The position numbers and the translations under genes were made by a program. This document shows, in pieces, positions 37,001 to 45,200 of a DNA stretch of 64,000 nucleotides. Below the pieces are notes generated by a model. The model worked only from the letters and a program-made list of their open reading frames with translations, searched no databases and was not told the origin of the DNA. The stretch's first letter is position 1, and the number at the start of each line of letters is the position of its first letter. The stretch lies in NCBI RefSeq assembly GCF_963678635.1, contig NW_026971046.1, positions 1 through 64,000 on the forward strand. Direction: 5' to 3'. Source of the stretch: Symsagittifera roscoffensis (taxonomy: Eukaryota > Xenacoelomorpha > Acoela > Convolutidae).

Positions 37001-37742
37001 TTCCAACCAATTTGCTAAACAAAAACAGAAAACAAAGATATTAACTTTTACTGAATGCGCTGTTCTTTTCATTAGAAGCAAATGTTTCTTTGAGACAATG
37101 TTTGGTTGATATTTCGTCTCATTGTTTTGACTATTACAGGCATCTTTTATTTGTGGCGACTTATGGGTTCTGATTTGCTGGCTTATTGAACTGTTTTGCA
37201 ATTCAGTAAACTGGAAATTCAATACTTCGCATTCTTTTCAAAAAAAAAAAATTATTTGTGAAAAACAGCTGACCTAATGAAAAAAAATTGCTCGAAACTT
37301 TCGCCGTGCCAAACGAGAAAGGGGCCCTTATTAAAAATTCCTCAATCATCACTCTAAACTGGTTTGAAAATCAAACACATTTAGATCTTCTTTCCAAGAT
37401 ATTGTTATTAATATGCTAGATCTATTATATAAATCAAAATGCTGCATGACAATTTCCTGATTGAATAGGACAAAAGAAATTTTAAATCACCAGCTTAAAA
37501 GGCGGGAATTCACAAGGTGCAGGTGTGTGCAGATTTTGATTGCTGTTTACCGATAGTGTGAAAATTTTATATGGTCGTGAATTTTGGAGGGTAGATAAAC
37601 TTGAGTCTGCTGCAAACTTCTGTAAATGACCACTGGCACTGTATCTTGAGTGACACTCGGGCTTCTGGGGATTCACTGACAAACAACAGCACGCGATGAG
37701 GACATCGATCTTGAGTCCGGGGAGTATGTGCCAGTCGGTCAT
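15891..37742 (-). CDS. KSR: Kinase suppressor of Ras (KSR), 19 exons
   Basis: KSR is the scaffold that brings Raf, MEK and ERK together downstream of Ras at the plasma membrane. Nineteen exons chain in phase to 3462 nt (1153 codons plus stop). Residues about 118-262 match the KSR-only CA1 region (SYPDFRLWLKSIDIRQ; KCGASDAEIETLFIGLDILK). A C1 zinc finger lies at about 333-385 (GHKF, CGVC, CQDC, CHKKC, C). A long Ser/Thr/Pro-rich linker (about 390-775) follows, then the kinase-like domain (about 790-1110): glycine loop GHGRFASVY, VAVK lysine near 818, HKD near 964, TDYG near 984, APE near the GWLSSLAPEL stretch. CA1 plus C1 and absence of a Ras-binding domain separate it from Raf. Oddities: a ~60-residue Ser/Thr insertion after the VAVK strand and a GC-AG intron. 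The first two exons and the true start are the least certain part. Confidence 0.85.
16604..17327. mobile_element. Foldback MITE, Tc1/mariner-type ends, 724 bp
   Basis: Two inverted arms of about 300 bp each (16604-~16905 and ~17017-17327) share TTAAATTATCCGGACAAAA, CTTGAATTTTCAAAC, AAAGTTGCTTAGAAT and AGCTTCTTACACAG stretches. The ends read CAGTG...CACTG and are flanked by TA on both sides (16602-16603, 17328-17329), as expected from TA-targeting transposases. There is no transposase ORF. It sits in KSR intron 18. Confidence 0.88.
17571..17835 (-). CDS. KSR: KSR exon 18 (kinase C-lobe)
   Basis: Acceptor TTTTTCAG, donor TTCAAG|GTAAAC. It encodes PPGWLSSLAPELVTVLSPHW, MLPFTMETDVYAFGVVCFEL and SVIWSVASGC, aligning with the KSR GWLCHLAPE, LPFSKHSDVFA and IIWQMGTG blocks. 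Confidence 0.87.
18175..18314 (-). CDS. KSR: KSR exon 17 (catalytic-loop region)
   Basis: Acceptor GCTACAG, donor CACTC|GTGAGT. It encodes GMGYLHGRAIVHKDL, NNLFVD and VIITDYGLAN. Note HKD (typical of KSR instead of HRD) and DYG in place of DFG. This exon is too short to show up as a long ORF. Confidence 0.87.
18339..18700 (+). mobile_element. Dispersed ACATAGCC-family copy in KSR intron 16
   Basis: Begins CATAGCCAACAGACAGTTGG, followed by AAAGAGTCAATGAATGCAAG as in the other copies. The right half overlaps the inverted pair at 18575-19090, so it appears rearranged. Confidence 0.6.
18575..19095. repeat. Inverted repeat pair in KSR intron 16
   Basis: The segment 18579-18680 (ATGCCTGTTTTCAAAGTCC, TTTCCTTCGAAATTCGG, TTTTACATAGACCGAGAG) recurs inverted at about 18980-19092. 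Both arms read open in the same relative frame (VHFGQHFLRN / VHLGQNFLRN), but no protein family is recognised. Confidence 0.75.
19211..19307 (-). CDS. KSR: KSR exon 16
   Basis: Acceptor TTCATTTCAG, donor GCACAG|GTTAAT. It joins exon 15 to give IITSLCKGKTLY, matching the KSR IITSLCKGRTLY hinge almost exactly. Confidence 0.87.
19493..19920 (-). CDS. KSR: KSR exon 15 (kinase N-lobe)
   Basis: Acceptor TGTGTTAAG; donor ACCAG|GCAAGT (GC donor). It encodes LIGHGRFASVYRGYWHGEVA, the VAVK lysine, a ~60-residue Ser/Thr/Asn insertion, and the alphaC region DIIMKDIKTLCKARHNNIVL followed by FMAAC and PAIIT. WHGEVA is a KSR hallmark. Confidence 0.87.
20079..20156 (-). CDS. KSR: KSR exon 14
   Basis: Acceptor TGTTTTAG, donor GACAAG|GTTCGT, 26 codons phase 0. 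It ends FRDRWSIGESFDK; the RWSI stretch resembles the WSIPYE element that precedes the KSR kinase domain. Confidence 0.78.
20445..20890 (-). CDS. KSR: KSR exon 13
   Basis: Acceptor CTATTCAG, donor ACTTTG|GTGTGT, 446 nt, the longest exon. The frame beginning DRDLITKSECGQEGC is fixed by the neighbours. The product is low-complexity Ser/Thr/Pro/Ala linker without a known domain. The exact donor is the least certain point. Confidence 0.65.
21224..21403 (-). CDS. KSR: KSR exon 12
   Basis: Acceptor TTTATAG, donor CACAG|GTTTAA, phase 1-1. Ser/Pro linker with VRNISTSTGVSSDISSVESS. Confidence 0.75.
22013..22472 (+). mobile_element. Dispersed ACATAGCC-family copy
   Basis: Starts ACATAGCCAATCGAAGATTG and ends AGTCTTCACTACGTTCATTA. 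The two ends contain imperfect inverted copies of AAGAGTAATGAACG, so it behaves like a TIR element. Non-coding. Confidence 0.7.
22849..23287 (+). mobile_element. Dispersed ACATAGCC-family copy
   Basis: Same ends and interior (CGCGCCATTTCCACGTTCG, TGAATTTCAATTGAACTCAA) as the copy at 22013; inserted in an older inverted repeat. Confidence 0.7.
23713..23918 (-). CDS. KSR: KSR exon 11
   Basis: Acceptor TTTGTTTAG, donor CACAG|GTAACC, phase 2 in, 1 out. Ser-rich linker containing AFRPVATISSHFVPQG and SSADSCSSSSMG. Confidence 0.75.
25419..25925 (+). mobile_element. Dispersed ACATAGCC-family copy
   Basis: Begins ACATATCCAACAGACAGTTG and ends AGAGTCTTCACTACGTTAAT. An internal ~60 bp segment (GAATTTCTAGAACAATTTATG) is duplicated. 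Confidence 0.68.
25929..26450 (+). mobile_element. Dispersed ACATAGCC-family copy, adjacent to the previous one
   Basis: Begins ACATAGCCAAAATGCAG only a few bases after the previous copy ends; the tail motif (TATAAGAGTCTGAACTACC) is present twice. Confidence 0.65.
26453..26890 (-). mobile_element. tRNA-derived SINE-like element
   Basis: On the minus strand a tRNA-like head with B-box GGTTCGAAAC (about 26737-26747) lies between a conserved end CACAGAGGCGAAGTTGCACT and GACTTAGGTTGGAAAAAAAA. The same ends occur at about 3270-3940 and 36597-36850. Confidence 0.5.
27625..27970. mobile_element. TIR element (MITE), 346 bp
   Basis: Perfectly placed inverted ends CTCATGCGCGAAGGACCG...CGGTCCTTCGCGCATGAG, with about 33 bp of near-perfect TIR and a further inner copy of CGGTCCTTCGC at 27921. 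No ORF. In KSR intron 10. Confidence 0.85.
28120..28198 (-). CDS. KSR: KSR exon 10
   Basis: Acceptor CATTGTAG, donor ACGCC|GTAAGT, 79 nt. It encodes KRSLETKSGSSTWSPKSVST in the linker. The frame is fixed by both neighbours. Confidence 0.75.
29153..29212. repeat. Short hairpin
   Basis: AAGTGAACAATCTCCTCCCT and its inverted copy AGGGAGATTGTTCACTTAG are separated by about 15 bp: a near-perfect stem of roughly 20 bp, perhaps the remnant of a foldback element. Confidence 0.8.
29383..29606 (-). CDS. KSR: KSR exon 9 (C1 domain, second half)
   Basis: Acceptor GTGTGTAG, donor GGAG|GTAAAT. It encodes RFKCHKKCQLNAPASC, completing the C1 zinc ligands, then a Ser/Thr-rich linker ending NSLPRKG. Confidence 0.87.
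29680..30139 (+). mobile_element. Dispersed ACATAGCC-family copy
   Basis: Starts ACATAGCCAACAGACAGTTG and ends ATATAAGAGTCTGAACTACA. It is followed 45 bp later by an inverted copy of its own tail. Confidence 0.7.
30185..30250 (-). repeat. Inverted tail of the ACATAGCC family
   Basis: TTAAGAGTCGATGAACGTAG followed by TTATATAGGTCATGATT is the reverse complement of the tail at 30101-30139, giving a tail-to-tail arrangement. Confidence 0.65.
30652..30905 (+). mobile_element. Dispersed ACATAGCC-family copy, internally deleted
   Basis: The head ATAGCCAACTGACAGTTTG jumps straight to the CGCCATTTCCACGTTCG block, then a normal tail, so about 200 bp of the interior is absent. Confidence 0.62.
31287..31416 (-). 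CDS. KSR: KSR exon 8 (C1 domain, first half)
   Basis: Acceptor TTGCTGTAG, donor TGCAG|GTATTC. It encodes HRIGHKF, ICGVCAKFLITGVKCQDC: the first His and four Cys of a C1 zinc-binding domain. Confidence 0.87.
31590..31680 (-). mobile_element. tRNA-like SINE head
   Basis: Minus strand: A-box-like TAGTGGCTAATCC and B-box GGTTCGAGGC at tRNA spacing, but no foldable complete cloverleaf is evident, so a SINE head is likelier than a tRNA gene. Confidence 0.5.
31937..32004 (-). CDS. KSR: KSR exon 7
   Basis: Acceptor TTGCTTTAG, donor CTTTT|GTAAGT, 68 nt, phase 2 in, 1 out. Pro/Asp-rich linker (SDDGYYTSVEKSPGPPHF). Confidence 0.75.
32196..32328 (-). CDS. KSR: KSR exon 6
   Basis: Acceptor CACTTTTAG, donor GAGAG|GTATAG, phase 1 in, 2 out. 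It includes LQRSASVEHPP, a possible phospho-Ser/14-3-3-type site (inference), in a linker ahead of the C1 domain. Confidence 0.78.
32408..32798. mobile_element. Candidate TIR element, 391 bp
   Basis: Ends CTGCAGTACGCAATTCGCGG and (inverted) CTGCACTACGAAATTGTCGG. It includes a 15-G run near 32447. No ORF and no clear target duplication. Confidence 0.55.
33385..33532 (-). CDS. KSR: KSR exon 5 (CA1 end)
   Basis: Acceptor CTGTTTAG, donor CACG|GTAAAT, phase 0 in, 1 out. It encodes IASKCGASDAEIETLFIG, matching the RRCGASGDECGRLQYAL helix of CA1. Confidence 0.85.
33690..33775. repeat. 29 bp tandem repeat, about three units
   Basis: Unit TTTTGTGCCCATTATAAACT plus TTTGGATCCA, repeated with small changes, in KSR intron 5. 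Confidence 0.8.
34908..35075 (+). mobile_element. Dispersed ACATAGCC-family copy, 5' fragment
   Basis: GATAGCCTACAGACAGTCGG and AACTTTCGAATTTCAA match the head; the remainder is missing. Confidence 0.5.
35487..35872. mobile_element. TIR element with CAGGGGCG ends, 386 bp
   Basis: CAGGGGCGGATTTTAG at the left and, inverted, CAGGGGCGTATCTAC at the right. CAGGGGCG-type ends are common in non-autonomous hAT elements, but no 8 bp target duplication is obvious. A related degraded copy lies at 7621. Confidence 0.6.
36141..36299 (-). CDS. KSR: KSR exon 4 (CA1)
   Basis: Acceptor ATTTCAG, donor AGTATT|GTAAGT, 53 codons phase 0-0. SSYPDFRLWLKSIDIRQTL is the diagnostic CA1 block (NSYPRFSDWL in mammals). 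Confidence 0.85.
36369..36497 (-). CDS. KSR: KSR exon 3 (CA1 start)
   Basis: Acceptor TTTTTAGAG, donor ATTAGA|GTTAGT, 43 codons phase 0-0. It encodes MEVDLDDVLSLLQNLQLQ and GVSRERIR, aligning with the helical start of the KSR CA1 coiled-coil/SAM region. Confidence 0.78.
36597..36855 (-). mobile_element. tRNA-derived SINE
   Basis: Minus strand head with A-box TGGCTGAGTAGTTAGTGCG and B-box AGATCGAATCC (36690-36765). The outer end CACAGAGGCGAAGCTGCGCT and the GCGAGTTAGCTTAGAAAAAA block are shared with the copy at 26453. Confidence 0.62.
37052..37210 (-). CDS. KSR: KSR exon 2 (candidate)
   Basis: Acceptor AATTTCCAG, donor CATTCA|GTAAAA, 53 codons phase 0-0. It fits in frame between exons 1 and 3, but the product (Asn/Gln/Lys-rich) has no family signature. 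Confidence 0.5.
37551..37742 (-). CDS. KSR: KSR exon 1 (candidate start)
   Basis: 64 codons from ATG at 37742, donor CTATCG|GTAAAC, phase 0 out. It encodes an unrecognised N-terminus. A CTTCCAG just upstream could instead be an acceptor, so a further 5' exon is possible; an alternative start is the ATG at 36494 in exon 3. Confidence 0.5.
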
Positions 37743-38240
37743 GTCTGGAAGTTTGACCTTGAGAGACGCGAAAATTCGTAATTTTGGAGTGCAATTTTAA
37801 TTTTCAAATTTTCGAATGGAGCCTGTCATGCTCAGTTTTCTCGTACCAACTGATAACAGAAAGTGAAAAATCAGAACATCCGAATTTACAATTGCGGGAA
37901 ATTACTCAAGAAAAACAGCGGGAAATTGCTATTCGCAATTTCCAGATATAGAATAGGACACGAGTAGAGCTGTCTTATCCCGAAATAGGAGGAGAGACGA
38001 TAAATAGAAGAAAGAACGACTATTCGGAACGAACTAGAGTGGACCTTCAATGGAAAGGTGGACAGCTTGAGTGTCCCAATGGTTCAAGCAAAAAACTCAA
38101 ATTCTAGAGTCGGAATTTACTTCGATTACCAAAACTGACCAGATTAAACTTATCTAGTTATATTACCTAATTCTTGAGTTGCTTACCAATTTAATTACTC
38201 CTTGTGCTCGAGTACATCGACATGTGAGTTCCCAATTTAA
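37743..38240. other. Upstream region of KSR
   Basis: About 0.5 kb between the KSR candidate start and the retroelement block. The KSR promoter or a non-coding first exon is expected here, but no specific signal is certain. Confidence 0.4.
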
Positions 38241-38318
38241 ATTTCTCGAGTGTGTTTTATGACTGTTATGTTGAGATAAGGCGAGTTTTAGGTTGATCCA
38301 TCTGAAATGGATCAAAGT
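38240..38318 (+). repeat. Left part of the host LTR interrupted by the giant element
   Basis: AGGTTGATCCATCTGAAATG resembles GGGTTGATCCATCTTCGATG inside the giant element's own LTR, and the distance from this motif to the LTR end agrees (about 340 versus 327 bp once the tail at 62873-63171 is added). The outer start of this LTR was not found. Confidence 0.5.
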
Positions 38319-39238
38319 TGTGACATTCGACCAGAATGGCCAAAATGCAGTCTCTGCAGAATTCAGGATTTTAGCAGTGAACCTTCCGGATTGGCGATTT
38401 AGAACGGATAAGGACGTTATTTGAATGATTGGCCAAACGGTGAAGGCTAGAAGATTCTGGAATTCTAAATTTTAAATTTTCGAAGTGATGACGTAACATT
38501 TCTGAGAAATGTTAAAACGGCCATTTTGGCTAAAATAGCAGAAAGAAACAGAACAACTTTATCTGCGATTACGAACAGTACGAAAATCGAGACTAAAAAA
38601 CAACAACGAACTACCGAACAGCAGAGGACGTTCCGAGTTGCAACTATTGTGCTGTTACAATAGCTGCAAGGCCGTTGCGAACAACGGTGAAGGGTAAAAA
38701 CCAGCCCTCCGAGTTAGCGTGAACCTGAGGTTAAGGAGCTTGATTCGCCGGATTCAAGAATCCGGAGGGGTCTCGGGACGGGAACTTTTATGAACTTGTA
38801 TTGAATTTTAGCATCCTGTCATGTCCTGACTTGAATTTAACTGATATTTTGATTAGTTTTGACAAGGATGAGGTGCTAGGAGTGGGGGGAAAGGGTTGAT
38901 CCATCTTCGATGGAGATGATGATTTTTATCTACTGAACAAAAAAAATAGTAAAATAATAAGTAGTAGCCCTGTTTTTAGGAGTGACCTTGTGGTCTGGGG
39001 ATACTGAGACCCAGCCATGAGCTCACTAATTTTGCATGTAATTCAGTTAATTTGAGCGTTCTGGTCGAAGCCGGAGAACAGTAACGTTTTTGTCAGCCTG
39101 ATGTAAGAAAGACCACCGAAAAGTACTGGCTTGGTAGAGACGGTGAAAAACATGCAAAGCTCTGTTTAGACGCTAGCCAGTCGTCTTAAGACTTAGTTTT
39201 GTTATCCGTCGATATGTATCTTCCGGGCGAATGTTACA
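38319..39238 (+). repeat. 5' LTR of the giant element
   Basis: 920 bp, starts TGTGACATTCG and ends CGAATGTTACA, near-perfect inverted termini. Matches 61953-62872 at essentially every position. Confidence 0.97.
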
Positions 39239-42215
39239 TGTATGTTTTTATGGCGCTCCTGGGTGTTATTCTTTCATAACATCATGACCGGCGGGACCGT
39301 TAACGAGCACTCCGCGCCGAGCGGATGCTCACATTAACGCCCTTAATAGGCCTAAACAGCCGGGGCGGAAGGGTAGTTCCGAACGCGGAAGCCTTCCGGA
39401 TTACCGTGAATAGTTTTTTAACCTAGTTAAGACCGAAAATTCACGAACCAGGAAGGGTGGGGGGAATCATGAACCCCTCATCCCCTGAGTGGTTTGTGAC
39501 CAAAAACACTTAAAGATATAAGCAAAACCAAACAAAAAGTAGTATAGTACCCAAGAAAAACAAAAAAAAACATAAAAAATAACCGGAAAAACCAAAAACA
39601 GTAAAAAAGTAAAAAATCAGTAGAAATCATCCCCCCAGACAAGATGTGATTCAACCCCCCCGTTTGTTGTTGATAGATATATTGTTGTTACAGGCATTTA
39701 TATCAGTCAGGATCGTTACGATCAATTTTGTAGCCCGTTTGTGAGGCTTGTACTGTAGGGTTATTTGAGCATTTAAGCACGTTAATGATAAATTGCGCTC
39801 AATCCGGAAGGGTCAGCTGATTTGCGCTCAATTCGGAAGGGTCTTGGGTGAAGACCGATCCGGCAAGCAGTTCAAGGAGCAACAAGAAGGGGCTCAACGA
39901 CAACAACAATCGACTGTTGGGTATCGTTAACAAGTTTTGTATCCCTTTTGGTACAAAAAGTAAGGTAGTAATCTGTGGGGGGCTCGACAGTGCTGCACTG
40001 TAGTGACCCTTCACCGAACTGCGAATATCCGAGTTAAGCACCTTAATTTGGATAATAAACAAACCCGGAGGGGTATAGTATTACTAATATTATTATTCAT
40101 ATAGCCTATATTAATAGTCACATATCGTTTTTCAGTGAAAAACAACGAAAACAGACCGGTTTTTAGGGTCAAAATAGCGATATTTTGATCCCCCCACAAG
40201 TCGCGATTTTTGAGATATCGATATTTTTTGAAACGGAAAAAAGCGCTAAGTTAGTGTGTTACATCGTAACTGCACTACTGTAATAAGTAGAACCGGTTAA
40301 CTTTAGTTCGGAAGTGGTTGGAACTAGTTTGGTACCAAAAACCAAATTTTCCCAATTTTTGATAGTAAGAAACACTAAAAATCTAGAAAATTTTTTGAAA
40401 TTTTTGAGGTAGGACAGTAAAAATAGTTGTTCGGACAACGTCCACTAGTGAATCTACAAGTCTTAAAATCCGCTACCCGAAAGCCTTCCGGGTTGCAGAG
40501 AAATCGAACATAACGTGTTTGATTTGGTGGATTCATCAATCCGGAGGGGTCCAGGTAGCATAGTTTTTCGCAAAATTTTTCTACAATAGCGTTTTAGATC
40601 GAGTCTTTTGCATTGAACTAGAAGAGTATAGGCCTTCTGAGCTCGGATCAATAATTTTTAGGTCGAAAGGACCAGATTTGCGGAAAAAGTTAGGCGGAAC
40701 CTATAAGAGAGAAAATTTTTTGAGTTCGGAAAAAAGACGTTTTGGTTAATAACTTTGGAACTACTGATCATATCGAGTTGATCTTGGTACCAATAGATCA
40801 GAAATTAGCTGAGCTTACTAATAGGATCAGAAATTTTTCGGAAAAGCGAGCGAGAAAATTTTTTGAGATTGTTTTTAGCAAATTACACAAATCCGGAGGG
40901 GTACACCCTTCACGTTTTATAAATTTTTCTGAAAAACCCTTATACCTCTACCAAAAGTTGATAGCGATTGAACTAAGTAACTTAGGACAGTTCTAGACAA
41001 AAATGGAAGGCTGAAGGCACAAGACAACCATAATAGAGTCGAAGTTAGGCAAGTGATAAGACCCTTCACCGTTAGTGTGAATTGTCAAATAAGTGCCTTA
41101 ACTTCAACCCGGAGGGGTCTAGGAAAGGAACCTATACCCTTCCCAGTTAATTCAAACAGCATAAAAGCAACGCAGAACGTATCCGGAGGGGTATAAGCTG
41201 AAATTAAGAAAACTACGGAAAGCTACTTTGACAGAGCTAAGGGCTCCCAATCCGGAGGGGTCGAAATTTTTCAAAGTCAGAGGGGTCCGAATCCGGAGGG
41301 GTCTACTTTCCACAAAACCGGAGGGGTCCGAATCCGGAGGGGTCTTATAGTTGCTAATTCCGAGGGGTCCCAATCCGGAGGGGTCCATATTCTGACAGTC
41401 CGGAAGGGTCCTATTTGTGCCGATCCGGAGAGGTATTATTTTATTAAGGACTTAGGTAAACGAAAGAAAGACTAAAAAGCGAGAGGTATTAGGTTATTAA
41501 TACACAGGCTAGGTATCAGTGACTGCACTGGTAACTTGCCTCTCAAAAAGAACCAGACTAACACAAACCAGGTCCGAACTCGGATATTCGCGACACTAAG
41601 TCTAAATTAAAAAGAGCGTGACTCATTGGTGTGGATTGAAACATAATACGTTTTTGGGAAAAGTGACTGCCCTGAGGATTTTAGTAGGTCTAGCTCGGGC
41701 AGTCCGAAGGCAGATAGGTAACACAGTACTCGGTGGGTGCAATAGACGCCCACTTGAGAAAATTACTGCCTTCAAAGTTTTGTCTGTTTGGTGCAGCACC
41801 AAGCAGGGAAAGCTTTTTCTTTAAAAGACAGGTTCGACTATTGTACTGCGACCGACTAAGAGTACAAGACACATACGTTTTTTTTATATATACATTCATA
41901 TTGTGTCAATATATATTTTTTTTGTTTTTGATTTTAAATCAACCTAAACTGTGCTTGATTGGGTAGTGACTACACTATCTTTTAAAATTGACTGATAACA
42001 TCATATTGTGCTAGTTTCCAGATCTTTGGACCGATAATCGGCTAGTGTGAATAAATTTTATACAAACTGTACTCTGACAACATACAGGGTTTCGTGGTCA
42101 CTATTTAATAGAATCTGGTGAAATTTATTGTGTTGTGTCATTATTATTGTTAATAAAACCATAAGGTCTCTAGCAATTGAGTCAAGAGTAGGCATAGGAA
42201 AGTGACAAATAAAGA
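39239..42215 (+). other. Giant element leader with CCGGAGGGGT modules
   Basis: About 3 kb without a coding frame. ATCCGGAGGGGTC-like motifs occur at 40064, 40541, 40892, 41109, 41182 and in a dense block 41250-41436 (also in the LTR at 38761), with variants at 39801-39842. Several are preceded 50-70 nt upstream by a complementary CCCTTC/CCTTCC (40006, 40484, 41062), so repeated stem-loops are likely. Confidence 0.75.
39251..39265 (+). promoter_or_regulatory. Primer binding site
   Basis: TGGCGCTCCTGGGTG begins with TGG (complement of tRNA 3' CCA) 12 nt after the LTR. The identical 15-mer occurs 11 nt after the second element's LTR (63183-63197), which supports its role. The primer tRNA would end CACCCAGGAGCGCCA; its identity is not determined. 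Confidence 0.8.
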
Positions 42216-45200
42216 ATGAGTTTGGACAAGTCAAGGATACCAAAACGAGGTAATAGCTCTAGGAAATTCATACCTGAAAAGCAAAGAAAAACGATGACCG
42301 ATCCTTTTGTGGATTGGATCAAGCGATCCCGGTCTGACAAAAGGGGGACGGTTTCAGGCAGAATGGTTGAAACGAGAAGTCAAAAGACCTCAGAAGAGCG
42401 AAGAGAACTGTTAGAAGTGGAGGTCAATACGGACCATGCCATGAACGGCAACCAGGAAGTACATGGACTGGAAGGGAGAGGCAGAAGGCTGGCGAGTGAA
42501 TCTACTCCGGTAGAACAAGGCCATGATTTTGCCACTTCCACCGGGACATTGGATCGAGAGGAGATGTCGGAACTGTCCGACATCTCAACTGAAGTAACGG
42601 CAACTAGAAAATCTCCGACAGACAACACTATGATGGCAAGCGGAATTGGAAAACAAACAACCTCATCATCGTTCTCAGAAAGAATGAAGAACACCTTCGG
42701 AAACATCTTTCCATTCAGCATGGGAGGAGGAGCAGGAAACGATGGGGAGTCCCAGGAGGAAGAGGATGAAGAGGAGCAAGGGGACTTTGGATCTCAAGTC
42801 AGTCTCAATCGTTCGATCCAGGAGAGTGAGGCACACGTCGGAAGAGAGACTGGAACCATGGATAAATTTGGTGTAGTGACAACGATAAGCAAAGAGGCAA
42901 ACACGCCGGGCCAGTCGAAGGACTTCACGATTAGGACAAGTTCGGAGCCACAACCTGAAGAGAGTAGAACCAGAGGGCTTGGCAACGCGTTAGCGGATCC
43001 TGAAATAAATAATGATAAAACGTCAAGACAGAGAGTCAAGGCCCGGATCTCTACCAGCACGAAGCTACCTGGGACCGACAGAGTTACACCACCACTAGTG
43101 ACGCCGCTCATGGATAACGGGGCAGCACTAGAGGAAGCCTTAAACAACATAGTGGGCAGTTTAGGAGAACAAAATGAACAGATGTCGATAAGGATGAGTG
43201 AACTGGAAAGAGCAGTTCACATTGAAAGAGAAAGTCTGCGGGAAGAAATAAACCGCAACAGACAAGAAGTTGACAGAAGCGAAAAACGCTTGAAAGAAAG
43301 AACGGACGAACATATGACGAGGAACTTGTCGCGAATGACAAGAGAAGCGGAACAGAGGGAGTTACGCTTAAGAGCCGACATGGAGAAGTTAAGAATTCAG
43401 CAAGAGCAGTCTCTTGGGTCTCTTGACACAAAGATAGACGCGATGATGGAGAGGCGAACGCAGGCTATCATGGATAGGTTGGACGGGCTACTAAGCAGCA
43501 AGAGTGGACCAAAAGAAGGAGAGCCGTCCTCGGGAGGTCCCAGCAGGGAACCGAGGGTGAACTTCAATGAACATCAAAGGAGGAAGACAAATGGATCCAC
43601 TAGAGGCAGGGGCAGTTCATCAGGCTATGCCACAAGGGGTAATACAGCATGGGGCCCGAACAGTAGAGCGAGTTCAACGGGGAACAGACAAACCTCGAAC
43701 GAACGACCAACGCAAAGCACACATGCGACTGGGAGAAGCGATTCTGGCAACATGGGGCATACAAGCCCGAGGAGGAGTCACATGGGCCAAGCGGGAAACG
43801 CTCAAGGTGATTCGGATTGCAGGGATGCACCGCACACAGAGCCTTCGACAAGGTGTGAGGACACTCAAGCGGGACTCTCAAAGGATGCTACGGCAATGGC
43901 CACAGCATTTGAACCCCTGAACAGGTCTTTGGAGACATTCCTGACGCGGTTATCTAGAACCAATGAACGCAGTGAAAAGTCCAGAAGAGTCTTTAAGAAA
44001 CCAAGATGCTACAAAGACGAATCTGATGGCTGTATTGATACCTGGATAGAGGTAATGAAGCTGCATTTCGAGGAAGAAGACTTGTCTGAGAGACAGGAAT
44101 GTAGCGCGCTCACCAGCAACTTAGAAGGGACAGCCCTGAACTGTGTCATGGCCAAGAAACAGTATCAACGTGACACTGCTGAGAAAATCTTCGAAATCTT
44201 ATTAAACCGTTTCGGATCAGGGGTGCAGGGGCACCAGGCGATGATGCGCTTCGAGAAACGGAGGCAACGAGAAGATGAAACAATAGACAAGTTTCTCGAT
44301 GATTTGGAAATGCTGAGAAGACGCAGCCAACCGGATGAGTCAAACCGAAGGATGAACCTGGCCGTGGCCTCAAAATTCATCGATGGTGTGAAAAATGATG
44401 AACTTCGTACGATGCTAGCAACGCATTACACACCACTATCAACTAATGCGCCAACACCGGAGGAGTTGAGGCTCAAATCAAAAGAGTATCTTTTGTTGAA
44501 ACCTCCTTCGAGATCTGGATATTACAAGAACAATTATGGCAATTTTAACAACGGACCAGCTAACCAAGGGAACAATTGGTACAAACCGAGGGATGATATG
44601 GACAAGAGACGTTCTTGTGCTAATTGCAGTTCAACAGACCATCATGTGTCAGCATGCCCAGCTTACAAACAAGGCATGAAAGCAATAGGCTTTAGCCTCG
44701 AGGACGAAGATGCGTCAGAGTTGGACCATGAGGATTTCATGAGAGGAGTAATTGCGAAATTCGGCCCGAGGTGTTTCTTTTGCAACTTGGAAGGTCATTT
44801 TAAATCAGATTGTCCGCAATTCTGGGATGCAGTGGCAGACATCAAGCATCCAAGGCATGAAGAAGCTTTGTCAGGAGTGAAAGCAAGCAAGGCTCGACTC
44901 TTGAGCGAAGCAGAGGCACGCAGGAAGGACAAACTTCAAGAGCTGGCGGCAAAGAAAATGCAAGCGGTAACAGAAGAAGCACGTGAACCGGAACCAGCAA
45001 CTGCGGCCGATGACTTCAAGATCGATTATAAGGCAGCCGCAAAGGATGCTCTAAATAGAGTACAGCAGGAATTGGTGACGAAAGAGATCGAACAAAAAGT
45101 GAAACTTGAACTGGAAAATGAAAAGCTTCAGGAGCAACTGAATACCTTCGAGGCAACGGAGTTCGAGGAGACGAAAACACCAAGCAGTTTAGATATGAAA

